A DNA stretch of 64,000 bases. Source: Oceanobacillus salinisoli. GTDB taxonomy: Bacteria > Bacillota > Bacilli > Bacillales > Amphibacillaceae. The notes below the pieces were generated by a model. That model did no database searches and had not been told where the DNA came from. It saw only the letters and a program-made list of their open reading frames with translations. Positions 8,529 through 18,104 of the stretch are shown in pieces (position 1 is the stretch's first letter; every line of letters starts with the position of its first letter). The translations under genes were made by a program, and so were the position numbers. The DNA is taken from positions 238,463 through 302,462 of the forward strand of contig NZ_WOFB01000003.1 in the NCBI RefSeq assembly GCF_009733865.1, given 5' to 3'.

Positions 8529-9251
8529 TTATTTATTTAAAAAAACTGGTTCATTATTTTCCATCGTATAGGCTAAAGAATAGGCTGGTACGAAGGGCGT
8601 ATTTTCCGCTAATATGTAGCGAATATCGTCCCCTTCAGCATAATCATGACTATACTCTTGTAATACCTGGTTTAAGTCTATTCGATAGTCTATATACAAT
8701 TTCCCTTCAGCGTCCATAATGATAGGAAGGTGCTCGTTGGAATAGGGACTATTCACAGTTGGCGGCGACTCTAATCCTATTTTTTCGTGGTCAACCGTAT
8801 AGATTCCATCTTGAATAACCTCCCCAAATGGAGGGAAAATATGTTCATCACGATATGCATCTACCCGTATATTAACACTACGAATAGCTTCAGTGAGCCT
8901 TAAATCAATCAATCTTACCCTTGGATCCTCTTCGGGTGTGATGAGTACATATTGATACATCCCACCATTTTCAAAGGCATTTCCAGGTATTTCTGAAATA
9001 AAGTTCCGTTCCTTTAATAAACTGAAATCAATTAAATATTTTTCAAAAATTGGTGTATCATTTTCTTTCGTCCGTATCGGAACCAAACCATTTGTTTCCT
9101 CTCGGTATTTGTCGACTGCGGTTTGCACCAGATCCAGCTGATCTTCATAAGGTGTTTGATTTTCCGCCTTTTCGCTTTCTGGATACAAGCAGCCGCTTAG
9201 AAAAATCATGCAAAAAAACATGATTAATGAACCGGTATATGTACGTTTCAA
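8529..9251 (-). CDS. yphF: YphF-like lipoprotein
   Basis: Probable membrane-anchored lipoprotein of unknown function. The first 22 residues form a signal peptide (MKRTYTGSLIMFFCMIF) ending in the lipobox LSGC, so Cys21 should be lipidated. The remaining 220 residues are hydrophilic and outside the membrane. Named by synteny: in B. subtilis yphF lies between gpsA/yphE and spoIVA. Length of 240 aa agrees. No enzymatic motif is visible. Preceded closely by the small membrane protein yphE, with which it probably forms an operon. Confidence 0.82.
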   Translation of the reverse strand: MKRTYTGSLIMFFCMIFLSGCLYPESEKAENQTPYEDQLDLVQTAVDKYREETNGLVPIRTKENDTPIFEKYLIDFSLLKERNFISEIPGNAFENGGMYQYVLITPEEDPRVRLIDLRLTEAIRSVNIRVDAYRDEHIFPPFGEVIQDGIYTVDHEKIGLESPPTVNSPYSNEHLPIIMDAEGKLYIDYRIDLNQVLQEYSHDYAEGDDIRYILAENTPFVPAYSLAYTMENNEPVFLNK

Positions 9252-9273
9252 CTAAATGCCCTCCTTATCTAAA

Positions 9274-9471
9274 CTAAGCTGTTGGACCAGTGATAACAAT
9301 ATAAATAATGATAAATGATCCTAAAACTAAACATATGTAAGCTATTAGTGAAACAGTTTTAGCCAGCCACCCATTTAGTTTATATCGGCTAAGAAGGATT
9401 AAGCCCATAGCTAAAAATAAAAATATCATCCCAGCAAAGGAAATATACATTTTAAGCATGGAAATTGACAC
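9274..9471 (-). CDS. yphE: YphE-like small membrane protein (DUF2768)
   Basis: Function unknown. After the chosen start, MSISMLKMYISFAGM, two transmembrane helices fill nearly the entire 65 residues, separated by a short basic loop (SRYKLNGWLAK). The long frame begins at ATG 9501, but the TAGGGGTG ribosome-binding site lies inside it, six bases before a GTG at 9471, which also agrees with the start of the B. subtilis family. Immediately upstream of yphF. Confidence 0.8.
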   Translation of the reverse strand: MSISMLKMYISFAGMIFLFLAMGLILLSRYKLNGWLAKTVSLIAYICLVLGSFIIIYIVITGPTA

Positions 9472-9837
9472 ATTATTCACCCCTATTATTTTTCTATGCA
9501 TGTCGTATTATAACACATTTTCCCGTATGAATATGGATTTTATGTCTGTATTTCGTATTTTACAGGTAAGGAAAAGATTAGATTTCAGACCAAGAAGTGA
9601 ATTCGATTTGGCAAACTTTTAACGTGGTAAGAAATCTTTTCGGTGGAACGAGTAACTGAAAGCTAAAAGACGAATGAATATGCTTTTTTCCAATGGTATA
9701 AAAAAACCGAGATGAAGGGGGCTAGCTTCATCTCGGGTTGACTAAATAAATTCCATGCAGGCTCTATTTTGGAATGCTTGTGCGATTTATTTTATGCGTG
9801 TAAACGTCTTAATGTATCCTCACTTGCCCATGAATCG
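9472..9837. other. Gap between spoVIF and yphE
   Basis: About 365 bases without a gene. It holds the spoVIF terminator (9700-9735) and presumably the yphE-yphF promoter. A short string near 9627-9655 (aaatcttttcg, gagtaac) resembles sequence at 55050-55075 beside repeat R6, possibly an old repeat flank. Nothing else recognised. Confidence 0.5.
9700..9735 (-). terminator. Terminator downstream of spoVIF
   Basis: ccgagatgaag (9707-9717) pairs with cttcatctcgg (9725-9735), an 11-bp stem followed on the minus strand by seven T residues. It is about 100 bases past the spoVIF stop. Confidence 0.88.
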
Positions 9838-10098
9838 TTACTTTTTAAATAATTCATTTAAAGATTGTGCATCTGCTGGAATTTTGTTATTGGTAATAGC
9901 TTGAACAATAGAGTCTTCTTTTTCCTTGGATAAAGGCTTATTTGCCATTTTTGCAAGATGACGGACCAATTTCCTTACCGTTCTCTCATCTGAGAAATCT
10001 GCATGTTTAACCGATTCAGCAACTTTATAAATATCATCAGGATTTATATTCGCATTTTGCTGTATTTTATCAAACATACCCTTTTGAAAATTATTCAC
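9838..10098 (-). CDS. spoVIF: Stage VI sporulation protein F (SpoVIF family)
   Basis: Small sporulation protein; the B. subtilis member (YjcC) affects late coat assembly. The 86 aa protein is hydrophilic and helical, with the recognisable family stretch DERTVRKLVRHLAKMANKP and KEKEDSIVQAI. A strong AAGGAGG site places the start at GTG 10098 (MNNFQKGMFDKIQQN); the longer ATG frame runs through the ribosome-binding site. It lies downstream of gpsA in its own short unit with a terminator. The name is from remembered family sequence, not a search. Confidence 0.75.
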   Translation of the reverse strand: MNNFQKGMFDKIQQNANINPDDIYKVAESVKHADFSDERTVRKLVRHLAKMANKPLSKEKEDSIVQAITNNKIPADAQSLNELFKK

Positions 10099-10157
10099 AC
10101 TTTTTCCTCCTTGCATTGTTAATTCATCATATTATATGCAAGGACAGTGATTACGTG

Positions 10158-11195
10158 TTAATTCGAATAACGCTCATATAATAAATGGGCAATATCATCC
10201 ATTTCTTCTCGTTTCGAACGGCTCATTAATTGTTCTACTACTTCTTTAGGAACTTTATTTTCAAATAAAACCTCATATATTCCGGTTGTAATGGGCATTT
10301 CGACATTTTCTTCTTTGGCAAACTGGTAGGCTGCTTTTACGGTCCTAACCCCTTCTACAACCATCCCCATTTGCTCCAACACTTCTTCTAATCGATGCCC
10401 CTTACCTAACAAGTTACCAGCACGCCAATTTCTGCTATGAACACTTGTGCATGTTACAATTAAATCTCCTACTCCAGATAAGCCTAGAAAGCTAAGTGGG
10501 TCTGCTCCCAATTTTGTACCTAATCTTGCAATTTCAGCGAGCCCTCTTGTCATCAGAGCTGCTTTGGCATTATCCCCATAGCCTAATCCATCTGAAATAC
10601 CGGCACCTAAAGCGATGATATTTTTTAGTGCACCGCCAAGTTCAATCCCTAAAATATCTGTACTTGTATAGACGCGAAATGCCTCATTAATAAATAAATC
10701 CTGGGCAACTTTTGCATACTCCATGTTCAGTGAGGCAACTGTAATTGTCGTCGGGTGTCTTAATGCAACCTCTTCTGCATGACTAGGACCTGATAAAACA
10801 ACGATATCATGATAGCTATATTGATCAAGCTCCTCATCAATCATCTGTGATACCCTTTTTAAGGTACCAGGTTCTATACCTTTTGAAGCATGGATGATTG
10901 TTACAGAAGGGTCAAGTATGCTGTTTAATTTTCGCGAAATTTCTCGAATGGCTTTTGTTGGCACCACGATTACAATTGCTTTTACACCGTCTATAGCTTT
11001 CTCCAGGTCAGCAAAAGCTTGAATGCTTTCTGGAAGTGTTACGTTTAGATACCGTTCATTTTTATGTGTTTGATTTATTTCTTCGACTTGTTCTTTTTTA
11101 TGGGACCATAGACGAACACCGTATCCATTATCCGATAAGACGATACTTAGTGCTGTTCCCCAGCTTCCTGCTCCAAGTACTGCAACTTTTTCCAT
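10158..11195 (-). CDS. gpsA: Glycerol-3-phosphate dehydrogenase (NAD(P)+)
   Basis: Reduces dihydroxyacetone phosphate to sn-glycerol-3-phosphate, the backbone of phospholipids, in the cytoplasm. N-terminal Rossmann motif VLGAGSWGTAL (6-16); signature segments VVLSGPSHAEE and GALKNIIALGAGISDGLG carrying the catalytic lysine; 345 aa, full length. Starts 12 bases after der, indicating co-transcription with that GTPase gene, as in other Bacillaceae. Confidence 0.97.
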   Translation of the reverse strand: MEKVAVLGAGSWGTALSIVLSDNGYGVRLWSHKKEQVEEINQTHKNERYLNVTLPESIQAFADLEKAIDGVKAIVIVVPTKAIREISRKLNSILDPSVTIIHASKGIEPGTLKRVSQMIDEELDQYSYHDIVVLSGPSHAEEVALRHPTTITVASLNMEYAKVAQDLFINEAFRVYTSTDILGIELGGALKNIIALGAGISDGLGYGDNAKAALMTRGLAEIARLGTKLGADPLSFLGLSGVGDLIVTCTSVHSRNWRAGNLLGKGHRLEEVLEQMGMVVEGVRTVKAAYQFAKEENVEMPITTGIYEVLFENKVPKEVVEQLMSRSKREEMDDIAHLLYERYSN

Positions 11196-11207
11196 GTTTT
11201 TCCTCCT

Positions 11208-12518
11208 CTACCCGCGTTTTCTAGCAAAAATTTTAATTGGAGTGCCTTCGAAGCCAAAAGCATCTCTAATTTTATTTTCTAAAAAACGCTGATATGAAAA
11301 GTGCATTAATTCGGGATCATTCACAAATATGACAAAGCTTGGCGGTTTTACTGCAACTTGTGTAGCATATAATACCTTCAGCCTTCTCCCTTTTACCGTT
11401 GGAGTTGGATTCATGGCTAAAGCATCCATAATCACATCATTCAATACATTTGTTGAAATCCGCTTCGCATGATTTTCACTGGCATATTGTATAGCTGGAA
11501 TTAAAGTGTGTAATCTCTTTTTTGTTTTTGCTGAAAGAAAAACAATTGGAGCATAATCCAAAAATTGAAAATGTGCTCGTATCTTTGTTTCAAATTCTTT
11601 CATTGCTTTCTCGTTGGATTCAATGGTATCCCATTTATTTACAACAATGACTACCGCTCTTCCTGCCTCATGTGCATAACCAGCTATTTTTTTATCTTGT
11701 TCTCTAATCCCTGTCTCGGCATCAACTAAAACCAACACGACATCAGAGCGTTCAATTGCTTTTAATGCTCTTAATACACTGTATTTCTCTGTTGATTCAT
11801 AAACTTTACCTCGTTTTCGCATTCCAGCTGTATCAGTAATTACATAATCTTGACCATCCCTACGCAAGTGGGTATCAACCGCATCTCTAGTGGTTCCTTC
11901 CATTTCACTCACAATAACCCGTTCTTCATTAAGAATGGCATTTACGAGAGATGACTTACCAACATTTGGTCTCCCAATTAAACTGAAATATATCGTATCT
12001 TCATCTTTTTCTTCTCCGTTTGTTTGCGGAAAATAGCTGACAACTTTATCCAATAGGTCACCTAAACCTAATCCATGAGAACCGGAAATAGGAAACGGCT
12101 CACCGAAACCCAGTGAATAATATTCGTAAATGGTGTCACGCATTTCGGGGTTATCGATTTTGTTTACGCCTAATACAATTGGTTTATTGGACTTAAATAA
12201 CAGCTTGGCTACTTCTTCATCAGCAGCAGTTATTCCTTCCTTCCCATTTACCAAAAAAATGATCACATCCGCCTCATTTATGGCAACCTCAGCCTGTTCT
12301 CGCATCTGTACGAGTAATGGTTCATCCCCTAATTCAATCCCACCAGTATCAATGAGATTAAATGTATGGTTTAACCATTCTGCCTGGGAATAAATTCGAT
12401 CTCTTGTTACGCCAGGTATATCCTCCACAATGGAGATTCTTTCTCCAACCAATCTATTAAAAATAGTTGACTTGCCAACGTTAGGCCTTCCTACAATTGC
12501 TACTACAGATTTCCTCAT
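11208..12518 (-). CDS. der: Ribosome biogenesis GTPase Der (EngA)
   Basis: Essential tandem GTPase for 50S subunit maturation. Two G domains are evident: G1 motifs GRPNVGKST at 10-18 and GRPNVGKSS near 183, G3 DTGGIE and DTAGMRKRG, and NKxD motifs NKID and NKWD. A KH-like C-terminal domain ends in FARKRG. Length of 436 aa matches the family. Directly upstream of gpsA. Confidence 0.98.
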   Translation of the reverse strand: MRKSVVAIVGRPNVGKSTIFNRLVGERISIVEDIPGVTRDRIYSQAEWLNHTFNLIDTGGIELGDEPLLVQMREQAEVAINEADVIIFLVNGKEGITAADEEVAKLLFKSNKPIVLGVNKIDNPEMRDTIYEYYSLGFGEPFPISGSHGLGLGDLLDKVVSYFPQTNGEEKDEDTIYFSLIGRPNVGKSSLVNAILNEERVIVSEMEGTTRDAVDTHLRRDGQDYVITDTAGMRKRGKVYESTEKYSVLRALKAIERSDVVLVLVDAETGIREQDKKIAGYAHEAGRAVVIVVNKWDTIESNEKAMKEFETKIRAHFQFLDYAPIVFLSAKTKKRLHTLIPAIQYASENHAKRISTNVLNDVIMDALAMNPTPTVKGRRLKVLYATQVAVKPPSFVIFVNDPELMHFSYQRFLENKIRDAFGFEGTPIKIFARKRG

Positions 12519-12618
12519 AAAAAGAGTCCTTTCTCTTTTACATTCTTATTTGCTTAACTTAATATATTCTAGCAAAAGAAGAAAATATTAACAATTAAAA
12601 ATAGCAAGTAATGGTAAG

Positions 12619-12804
12619 TTAATGCTTTACAACAATATACAATTCATCACTCAAAGCATGCACGATCCCATCGGTAATGGCTTCTATATTGGCAGCCACC
12701 TGCTCGAGTTCCTTCTTCGTCTCACAAATAAAAATAGGAGCTCCACCAGAGATTTTAGACTCATTCAGTGTAATGACTGCTAAAATAGCCTTTTCAATTA
12801 TCAT
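12619..12804 (-). CDS. Capping complex subunit for YIEGIA (small protein)
   Basis: A 61 aa protein without membrane segments; the family is annotated as a partner of YIEGIA-domain proteins, with unknown role. It opens MIIEKAILAVITL and contains a GGAPIF segment. Its ATG overlaps the stop of the YIEGIA gene (ATGA), which implies translational coupling and a functional pair. Too small for confident domain assignment beyond this. Confidence 0.7.
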   Translation of the reverse strand: MIIEKAILAVITLNESKISGGAPIFICETKKELEQVAANIEAITDGIVHALSDELYIVVKH

Positions 12805-13697
12805 TTCCCATGTACCTCCTTATTATGTGATTTGGATTGGGAAGGCATTCTAATAGCACTTTCAAGAACCGGCACTGCCCCAATGACCTCTTTTGCTTTC
12901 TCAATATCTCGAATTTGCGGCAGTACAAATACTCCTAATCGTCCATCATCCAAATCCCGTTTAATTAAAGGGGTTAAGGCTGGCGTTCCGGAATCACGGA
13001 ACACACCTAAAGCTACCGAAATATCGTGTAATATCGCCTGTCTTTGTCCTAAATTTGCTATGGTATTGATGGTATTAATATCTTTTGGCTTAATAATAAA
13101 TCCCATGCCATATTTTTGAATCTCTTTATGTCTTTCAGGCAGACCGATATTCATAATATATATATTGTCGACGTACAATCCTGCACCTTCGAAATGTAAT
13201 TCCTTGTATTCAATATCCACAATATCTTTCAATGTACTTCCGCTCATCAGTATTTTTGAGATAAAATAGCATATGACAGCAGCAATCACAGCAAAAATTG
13301 GATTGGTTAAAATATAAACTAATGTCCCAACAAATGCAGTAATAATCACGAGATAATTTCTGCTTTCAAAAGAAATTGCTATGCCTTCTATATATGTTTT
13401 TCCGCGTGAAACTAACTCAAAATCATCCACTTCACTTAACGTATTTCTTTCCATATTGCGCACTTCTCTGAACTGTGTAGCAGCAACTGTCAGAATTGTT
13501 ACTGCGGTATAATCTTTTTCCATAATTGCAGGAATTATTAAAGCCCCTAAAGAAGCTGCAATAAACCCTAAAGACACATGAATAATTTTCCCATGTAAAT
13601 ATGTTGGATATTGTCTGTAATCGGTTCGAAGCATCAACATACGTAAGACAGTACCTGTTATAATTCCAAAAAGAATTGGATAAGTATACTCGTTCAT
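12801..13697 (-). CDS. yphB: YIEGIA family membrane protein YphB
   Basis: Membrane protein of unknown function. The defining YIEGIA residues occur within SRGKTYIEGIAISFESR near residue 85. At least three hydrophobic segments occupy the N-terminal half (about 3-20, 40-60, 108-145). The C-terminal half is soluble and includes KPKDINTINTIANLGQRQAIL. It overlaps yphA upstream (ATGA) and the capping-subunit gene downstream, forming a tight three-gene unit before der. B. subtilis has the same arrangement of yphA-yphB. Confidence 0.85.
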   Translation of the reverse strand: MNEYTYPILFGIITGTVLRMLMLRTDYRQYPTYLHGKIIHVSLGFIAASLGALIIPAIMEKDYTAVTILTVAATQFREVRNMERNTLSEVDDFELVSRGKTYIEGIAISFESRNYLVIITAFVGTLVYILTNPIFAVIAAVICYFISKILMSGSTLKDIVDIEYKELHFEGAGLYVDNIYIMNIGLPERHKEIQKYGMGFIIKPKDINTINTIANLGQRQAILHDISVALGVFRDSGTPALTPLIKRDLDDGRLGVFVLPQIRDIEKAKEVIGAVPVLESAIRMPSQSKSHNKEVHGK

Positions 13698-14311
13698 TTT
13701 GCCACCTCTAGTTTTGTTTGTAATTTTGTGATGTACATGGATAATTTAGCTTTCCCCTTATGTAGTATGTCTAAAAACGTTAATAATAAAAGCGTACAAA
13801 ACAAAGTATCTAAAAATAGCATTTCACCAATTTCTTCCTGTAATCCATAACTGGATAGAATAACGCTGTAAATCATTTCTCCCGCAATCATCCCAAACAG
13901 ACAAACACTAATCCGTCCAAGATAGGCTTTGGATAGAATCGATGTTAAACAGCCAATAAGAATGCTAATTAACAGAATTCGAGGGATAATAATCCAAATT
14001 GGAGAAAGCTTTTCCCAGAATAACATTGCTGTATAGCCAATCGATATCGTAAAAGCGGAAAACAAATGATATAGTGTTCGAGGTTGCTTGGATAGCAGCA
14101 CAATTGCTCCAAGAAAGAGTATAATGATACTTAAGGATATAGTATAGTAACCCAATTGGAAATAAAATGACGATCCAATAATAGTAAATAGAATCCAATA
14201 TGCCAATAACGTTCGCAGTACACCTTTTTTCATTAAAAATGTGACAATTATCCAAAAAATCCAGCTAAACCAATAAAATAAAATACCAGTTATCAAACTA
14301 CTCACCACCAC
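13694..14311 (-). CDS. yphA: YphA family membrane protein
   Basis: Polytopic membrane protein, 205 aa, with about six or seven hydrophobic helices and short basic loops (KQPRTLYH, HKGKAKLS). No catalytic motif is recognised. First gene of the yphA-yphB-capping unit, overlapping yphB by four bases. Three GTG codons in series lie next to an AATAGGTGG site, so the start may be one or two codons further in. Named by position and character only. Confidence 0.75.
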   Translation of the reverse strand: MVVSSLITGILFYWFSWIFWIIVTFLMKKGVLRTLLAYWILFTIIGSSFYFQLGYYTISLSIIILFLGAIVLLSKQPRTLYHLFSAFTISIGYTAMLFWEKLSPIWIIIPRILLISILIGCLTSILSKAYLGRISVCLFGMIAGEMIYSVILSSYGLQEEIGEMLFLDTLFCTLLLLTFLDILHKGKAKLSMYITKLQTKLEVAK

Positions 14312-14600
14312 CTATTACGCATTATGACCAGGAAAATATATAATCTATACGACGATATCATCATTAGAACAAGCAGGAGCATCACAAAATTGGAATTTTC
14401 ATTAGTTAGGAGTATATACCAACTGCGAAATAAAATTTTTTTGTATATAGCAATAATTCTTAAGACAGGGCTTCAAATAAATCTTTTCCTAAGTTATGTT
14501 GCTCCACACTTCTGCTATTTAATCGGTAGTAATTAGTGGTGATAATACATAAAAATATTAGTGTATCGTGTCTACTTCTTGCAAAAAGATTAGAGGGTAC
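14312..14600. repeat. Gap with a decayed beta-module end
   Basis: About 14354-14412 reads atcatcattagaacaagc, gagcatcac and ttttcattagtta, matching the outer end of beta modules at 24026 and 31082 (same order and spacing) but without the rest of a repeat. I interpret it as a fossil end. The remaining bases show no gene. Confidence 0.55.
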
Positions 14601-14632
14601 AAAAAAAGCCCTTCCCCAGAAGGAAAGGACTT
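14601..14632 (-). terminator. Terminator after ypfD
   Basis: aagcccttcc (14607-14616) pairs with ggaaaggactt (14622-14632) with one bulge, followed on the minus strand by a run of seven T residues, six bases beyond the ypfD stop. Confidence 0.87.
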
Positions 14633-14637
14633 ATCGA

Positions 14638-15771
14638 TTAATTTTTGTATTTATCCAGCTTGTCACCAATTAAATCTCCTAAATGGAAACCTGACTGTTC
14701 TTCATCTTTTTCATATTGTTTATATTCTTTTTCTTCTTGTTCCTGTTCGAGCTCTTTAATGCTTAAGGAAATGCGTTCTTCATTTTCGTTCACATCAAGA
14801 ACTTTTACTTTCACCTTTTGTCCAACTTCCAATACTTCCTGTGGTGTGCCAATGTGACGATTAGCAATTTGTGAAATATGTACTAATCCCTCTACACCTG
14901 GTAAGACTTCGACAAAAGCACCAAAATTCACAAGACGTTTTACCGTACCTTCTAATGTATCTCCGATTGAAATACGTTCTTCAATATTTGTCCATGGCCC
15001 TGGCAATGTATTCTTGTGTGACAACGAAATACGCTCATTATCCCGATCTACGGAAAGAATTTCTACACTAATTTTATCTCCTTCTGAAACGACATCAGAA
15101 GTTTTTTCTACATGCTCATGAGAAAGTTGAGATATGTGTACTAAACCATCAATGCCGCCAAGGTCAACAAAAGCACCAAATCCGGTTATTCGTTGAACGG
15201 TACCTTCTACTACTTGACCTGGTTCTAATGACTGAAGTAAAGAATGTTTCTTCTCTTTTTCTTCTGCTTCAACCACTGCACGATGAGACAGAATAATTCG
15301 ATTTTGTTCTTTATCCAGATCAACAATTTTTACAGTTAATTTCTTCCCTTTATAATCTGTAAAATCTTCCACATAATGGGTCTCCACTAATGAAGCAGGA
15401 ATAAATCCCCGAACACCTACGTCAACGACTAGTCCACCTTTTACAACTTCTTTTACTTCGGTTTCAAATATTTCCTCTTTCTCATATTTTTCTATTAAGT
15501 CACTCCAGGCAATTTCTGCATCTACCGCTTTTTTGGATAGAATTACTTCATCATCTTCTACTTTCTTCACTTTTAGAGTCAACTCATCACCTTCTTTTAA
15601 AACATCACTCGTTGTCTCTACATGAAGATTGGATAACTCGCTGATTGGAAGAATTCCCTCCGTCTTATAGCCGATATCCACAAGTACTTGCTTATCTTCT
15701 AATTTCATAACGGTACCTGTAACCGTATCGTTTACATTTAATTCTTTTAGATCTTTGGTCTCTTCACTCAT
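14638..15771 (-). CDS. ypfD: Ribosomal protein S1 homologue (four S1 domains)
   Basis: RNA-binding protein with four consecutive S1 OB folds, starting near residues 15, 100, 185 and 270; the last two contain GFGAFVDLGGIDGLVHISQLS and NFGAFVEVLPGVEGLVHISQI style cores. The short Firmicutes form (377 aa against about 550 in proteobacteria) is non-essential in B. subtilis. An AGGAGG site favours the second ATG (MSEETKDL, 15771). The acidic C-tail is rich in E, K and Q. Follows plsC-cmk. Confidence 0.94.
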   Translation of the reverse strand: MSEETKDLKELNVNDTVTGTVMKLEDKQVLVDIGYKTEGILPISELSNLHVETTSDVLKEGDELTLKVKKVEDDEVILSKKAVDAEIAWSDLIEKYEKEEIFETEVKEVVKGGLVVDVGVRGFIPASLVETHYVEDFTDYKGKKLTVKIVDLDKEQNRIILSHRAVVEAEEKEKKHSLLQSLEPGQVVEGTVQRITGFGAFVDLGGIDGLVHISQLSHEHVEKTSDVVSEGDKISVEILSVDRDNERISLSHKNTLPGPWTNIEERISIGDTLEGTVKRLVNFGAFVEVLPGVEGLVHISQIANRHIGTPQEVLEVGQKVKVKVLDVNENEERISLSIKELEQEQEEKEYKQYEKDEEQSGFHLGDLIGDKLDKYKN

Positions 15772-15843
15772 ATCCATAGCCTCCTAAATACAATAACAAA
15801 TAAATAATAAACCTATTCTTTCTATAACTTCTAATAATTACAA

Positions 15844-16446
15844 TTATTTGTCAAGTAAAGTTATTTGATTCTGATAATTTTCCTTCAATTTTTTTATTTC
15901 TGTCATAATCGCATCAGCTGTTTCCTTCGCAGATTTCTTCGATGTTCGATAATATTCCATATCAAGCGGTTTACCATATATAACCGTTAGCCTTTTAAAC
16001 TTTTGATATGGTCCAATAATTGCACACGGTACCACTGCTGCTTCAGATCGTAAGGCAAAAAAGCCCGCACCTGCTAATGGATCACCAATTTCTTCGGTTT
16101 TGCTTCTCGTACCCTCAGGGAATAATCCGACTGTTTTACCTTCTTTAAGAATTTCCAAACCTTTTCTTAAAGCATTCCGATCAGCTAATCCGCGCCTTAC
16201 CGGAAAAGCATGGATTCCTGTTAATAATCCACCTAATACTCGGTTTTCAAACAATTCACCTTTTGCCATAAAGTAAATATCTCTCCTGGATGTAATTCCA
16301 ACTACTGGTGGATCAAAGTTAGAAATATGGTTAGAGCATATAAGTACCGGCCCTTCCTTTGGTATGTTTTCTTTTCCGATAACTTTTATACGATATAATG
16401 GATACAAGATAATAGCTAAGGCATATTTAGCAATTTTATATAGCAT
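15844..16446 (-). CDS. plsC: 1-acyl-sn-glycerol-3-phosphate acyltransferase
   Basis: Makes phosphatidic acid by acylating lysophosphatidate at the inner membrane face. The catalytic NHxxxxD is present as SNHISNFDPP (about 37-46) and the glycerol-phosphate-binding FPEGTRSK near 110-117. A hydrophobic N-terminal segment provides the membrane anchor. The protein is 200 aa, the usual size. It lies 15 bases after cmk and before ypfD, so the three probably share transcripts. Confidence 0.95.
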   Translation of the reverse strand: MLYKIAKYALAIILYPLYRIKVIGKENIPKEGPVLICSNHISNFDPPVVGITSRRDIYFMAKGELFENRVLGGLLTGIHAFPVRRGLADRNALRKGLEILKEGKTVGLFPEGTRSKTEEIGDPLAGAGFFALRSEAAVVPCAIIGPYQKFKRLTVIYGKPLDMEYYRTSKKSAKETADAIMTEIKKLKENYQNQITLLDK

Positions 16447-16461
16447 ATTTTGTCTCCTTTT

Positions 16462-17151
16462 TTAGCCTTTCTCCATGTAGTTCGAAACTGCATTTAAGAT
16501 TTCCTGTACAACTTCGTCTATGGTTAACGAAGTGGTATCTACTTCCGTCGCATCTTCTGCTTTAATTAAGGGAGAAGCTTCCCGTTTAGAATCAATTTCA
16601 TCTCGCCTTTTAATCTCTTCCTTTAATTCTTCTAAATCTGATTCGATTCCACGACGGGTGTTTTCCTCATATCTTCGTTTTGCACGTTCTTCTACACTGG
16701 CTATAAGAAATATTTTAACTTCTGCGTCAGGAAGCACATGTGTGCCTATATCTCTTCCATCCATTACTACTCCCCGATCTCTTGCACTTGCAAGTTCCTG
16801 CTGGCGCAAAACCATTTCTCTTCGAACACTGGAGAGTTTTGCAATATACGAGACATTATTTGTTACTTTCTGCGTTCGTATTTCATCAGTTACATCAGCA
16901 TCGTCTAAAAGCACGATTTGTTTTTGATTTCTTTGGCTTAATTCAATTTTAGTATGTAATAATAATTCTAGAATTGTTTTCTCATCATTTAAATCTACAT
17001 ACTGATCCAATGCTTTTAATGTAAGTGCGCGATACATCGCTCCCGAATCAATATAAATATAAGACAACTTTTCTGCAACTATTTTTGCAACCGTACTTTT
17101 CCCAGCTGCCGCAGGGCCATCAATTGCAATCGCTATGTCTCTTTTTTTCAT
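16462..17151 (-). CDS. cmk: Cytidylate kinase
   Basis: Phosphorylates CMP and dCMP, salvaging pyrimidine nucleotides. The P-loop [11 protein letters not shown] begins near residue 9; [12 protein letters not shown] and [14 protein letters not shown] are family landmarks; an R-rich lid [13 protein letters not shown] follows. I start at ATG 17151 ([12 protein letters not shown], 229 aa), because the ATG six bases further out abuts the AAGG site. Confidence 0.97.
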   Translation of the reverse strand: MKKRDIAIAIDGPAAAGKSTVAKIVAEKLSYIYIDSGAMYRALTLKALDQYVDLNDEKTILELLLHTKIELSQRNQKQIVLLDDADVTDEIRTQKVTNNVSYIAKLSSVRREMVLRQQELASARDRGVVMDGRDIGTHVLPDAEVKIFLIASVEERAKRRYEENTRRGIESDLEELKEEIKRRDEIDSKREASPLIKAEDATEVDTTSLTIDEVVQEILNAVSNYMEKG

Positions 17152-17273
17152 GTACATCCTTCATTCCTCTCATTAACCAAATCATTCAAAAGATGGGGTA
17201 TGATAAGTATTTGTTAACATACCTACAATAAATAATAACATACATAGAAAATTTTGGTCTAATTTAGCAGGAA

Positions 17274-17933
17274 TTATTGTATTTCTTTTTGTCTTGCTTC
17301 ACGCTGTTTCTCAAAACAATAGCGCATAATCATTTGCTGATCTTGGCTATCAATATCGGTAAATTTCAATGATGCGGTCTTAACATTGTTTTTTAAAGAT
17401 TTTAGAAAGACGATTTCGCCGTTTGCTATCATATAGTGAAAACGATGGGCTTCTATTGGCAATACAATGACTGTCTTAATCTTATCTCCAACAGCTACCA
17501 TTTTCTCATGCTTTAGAAGTATCGAAAGACCTCCCCCACTAATATCTGTAGTTACTGTAGCAAATGCAGGAAATGAATGTTCCAAGCTGTGTATTGCTAC
17601 GTCTACTGATGTTTCAATTCGAACAAATTCCCTTCGCTGTATCCGTTTTATTTCTTTTTTATCTGGATATGGAATAGCCAATCCAGGTATGTTAGATTTC
17701 ACTTTCGAGGCAATGTTACTTTCAAATTGATAGACAGCCTGGTCCCTACCCATATAAGTAACCGTAATATTTGTACCTACCGGAAGAAAGGATGTTTTAT
17801 TATCCTTTACATTTATAGGGTAATCAATAATAATATAATGATTCTTTTTCTCGATTACTTTACAGCGATACTTCTCTACTTCCTCTGTATGTGAATCTCT
17901 TGTTTCTATATTAATTAAGGTGCCTATTTTCAT
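17274..17933 (-). CDS. motI: PilZ c-di-GMP receptor, flagellar brake MotI/YpfA
   Basis: Binds c-di-GMP and, in B. subtilis, disengages MotA to stop flagellar rotation. A YcgR-like N-terminal domain (1-90) precedes the PilZ domain, whose binding motifs are visible: QRREFVR (about 98-104) and DISGGG (about 134-139). ATG 17933 follows AAAGGAG, so the four residues before it in the long frame are dropped, giving 219 aa. Neighbours ypeB/sleB and cmk match the B. subtilis ypfA position. The small ypfB found there is not seen. Confidence 0.9.
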   Translation of the reverse strand: MKIGTLINIETRDSHTEEVEKYRCKVIEKKNHYIIIDYPINVKDNKTSFLPVGTNITVTYMGRDQAVYQFESNIASKVKSNIPGLAIPYPDKKEIKRIQRREFVRIETSVDVAIHSLEHSFPAFATVTTDISGGGLSILLKHEKMVAVGDKIKTVIVLPIEAHRFHYMIANGEIVFLKSLKNNVKTASLKFTDIDSQDQQMIMRYCFEKQREARQKEIQ

Positions 17934-18072
17934 CGTTAAATACACTCCTTTAATGTATAAAAGTCATAGTTGTTCGAGTTTACTCAAGAATTCTTTTATT
18001 GAAAAGACTTCGCAAATTTGGCTAGTGTATTGGTAAATTTTTGTTACGATATACCCATTATTACAGAAAAAT

Positions 18073-18104
18073 AAAAAAAGGGAAAGGCTTTTAAGCCATT
18101 CCCT
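18073..18104 (-). terminator. Terminator after ypeB
   Basis: gggaaaggctt and aagccattccc (18080-18090 with 18093-18103 approximately) form a stem with one mismatch, and a T-run follows on the minus strand. It overlaps the ypeB stop region. Confidence 0.87.

Noticed and set aside
9627..9655. Possible repeat remnant between spoVIF and yphE
   Set aside because: Only about 25 bases resemble the flank of R6; too short to claim.
16520..16927. 135 aa antisense frame to cmk
   Set aside because: Shadow of a conserved kinase gene; serine-rich nonsense.
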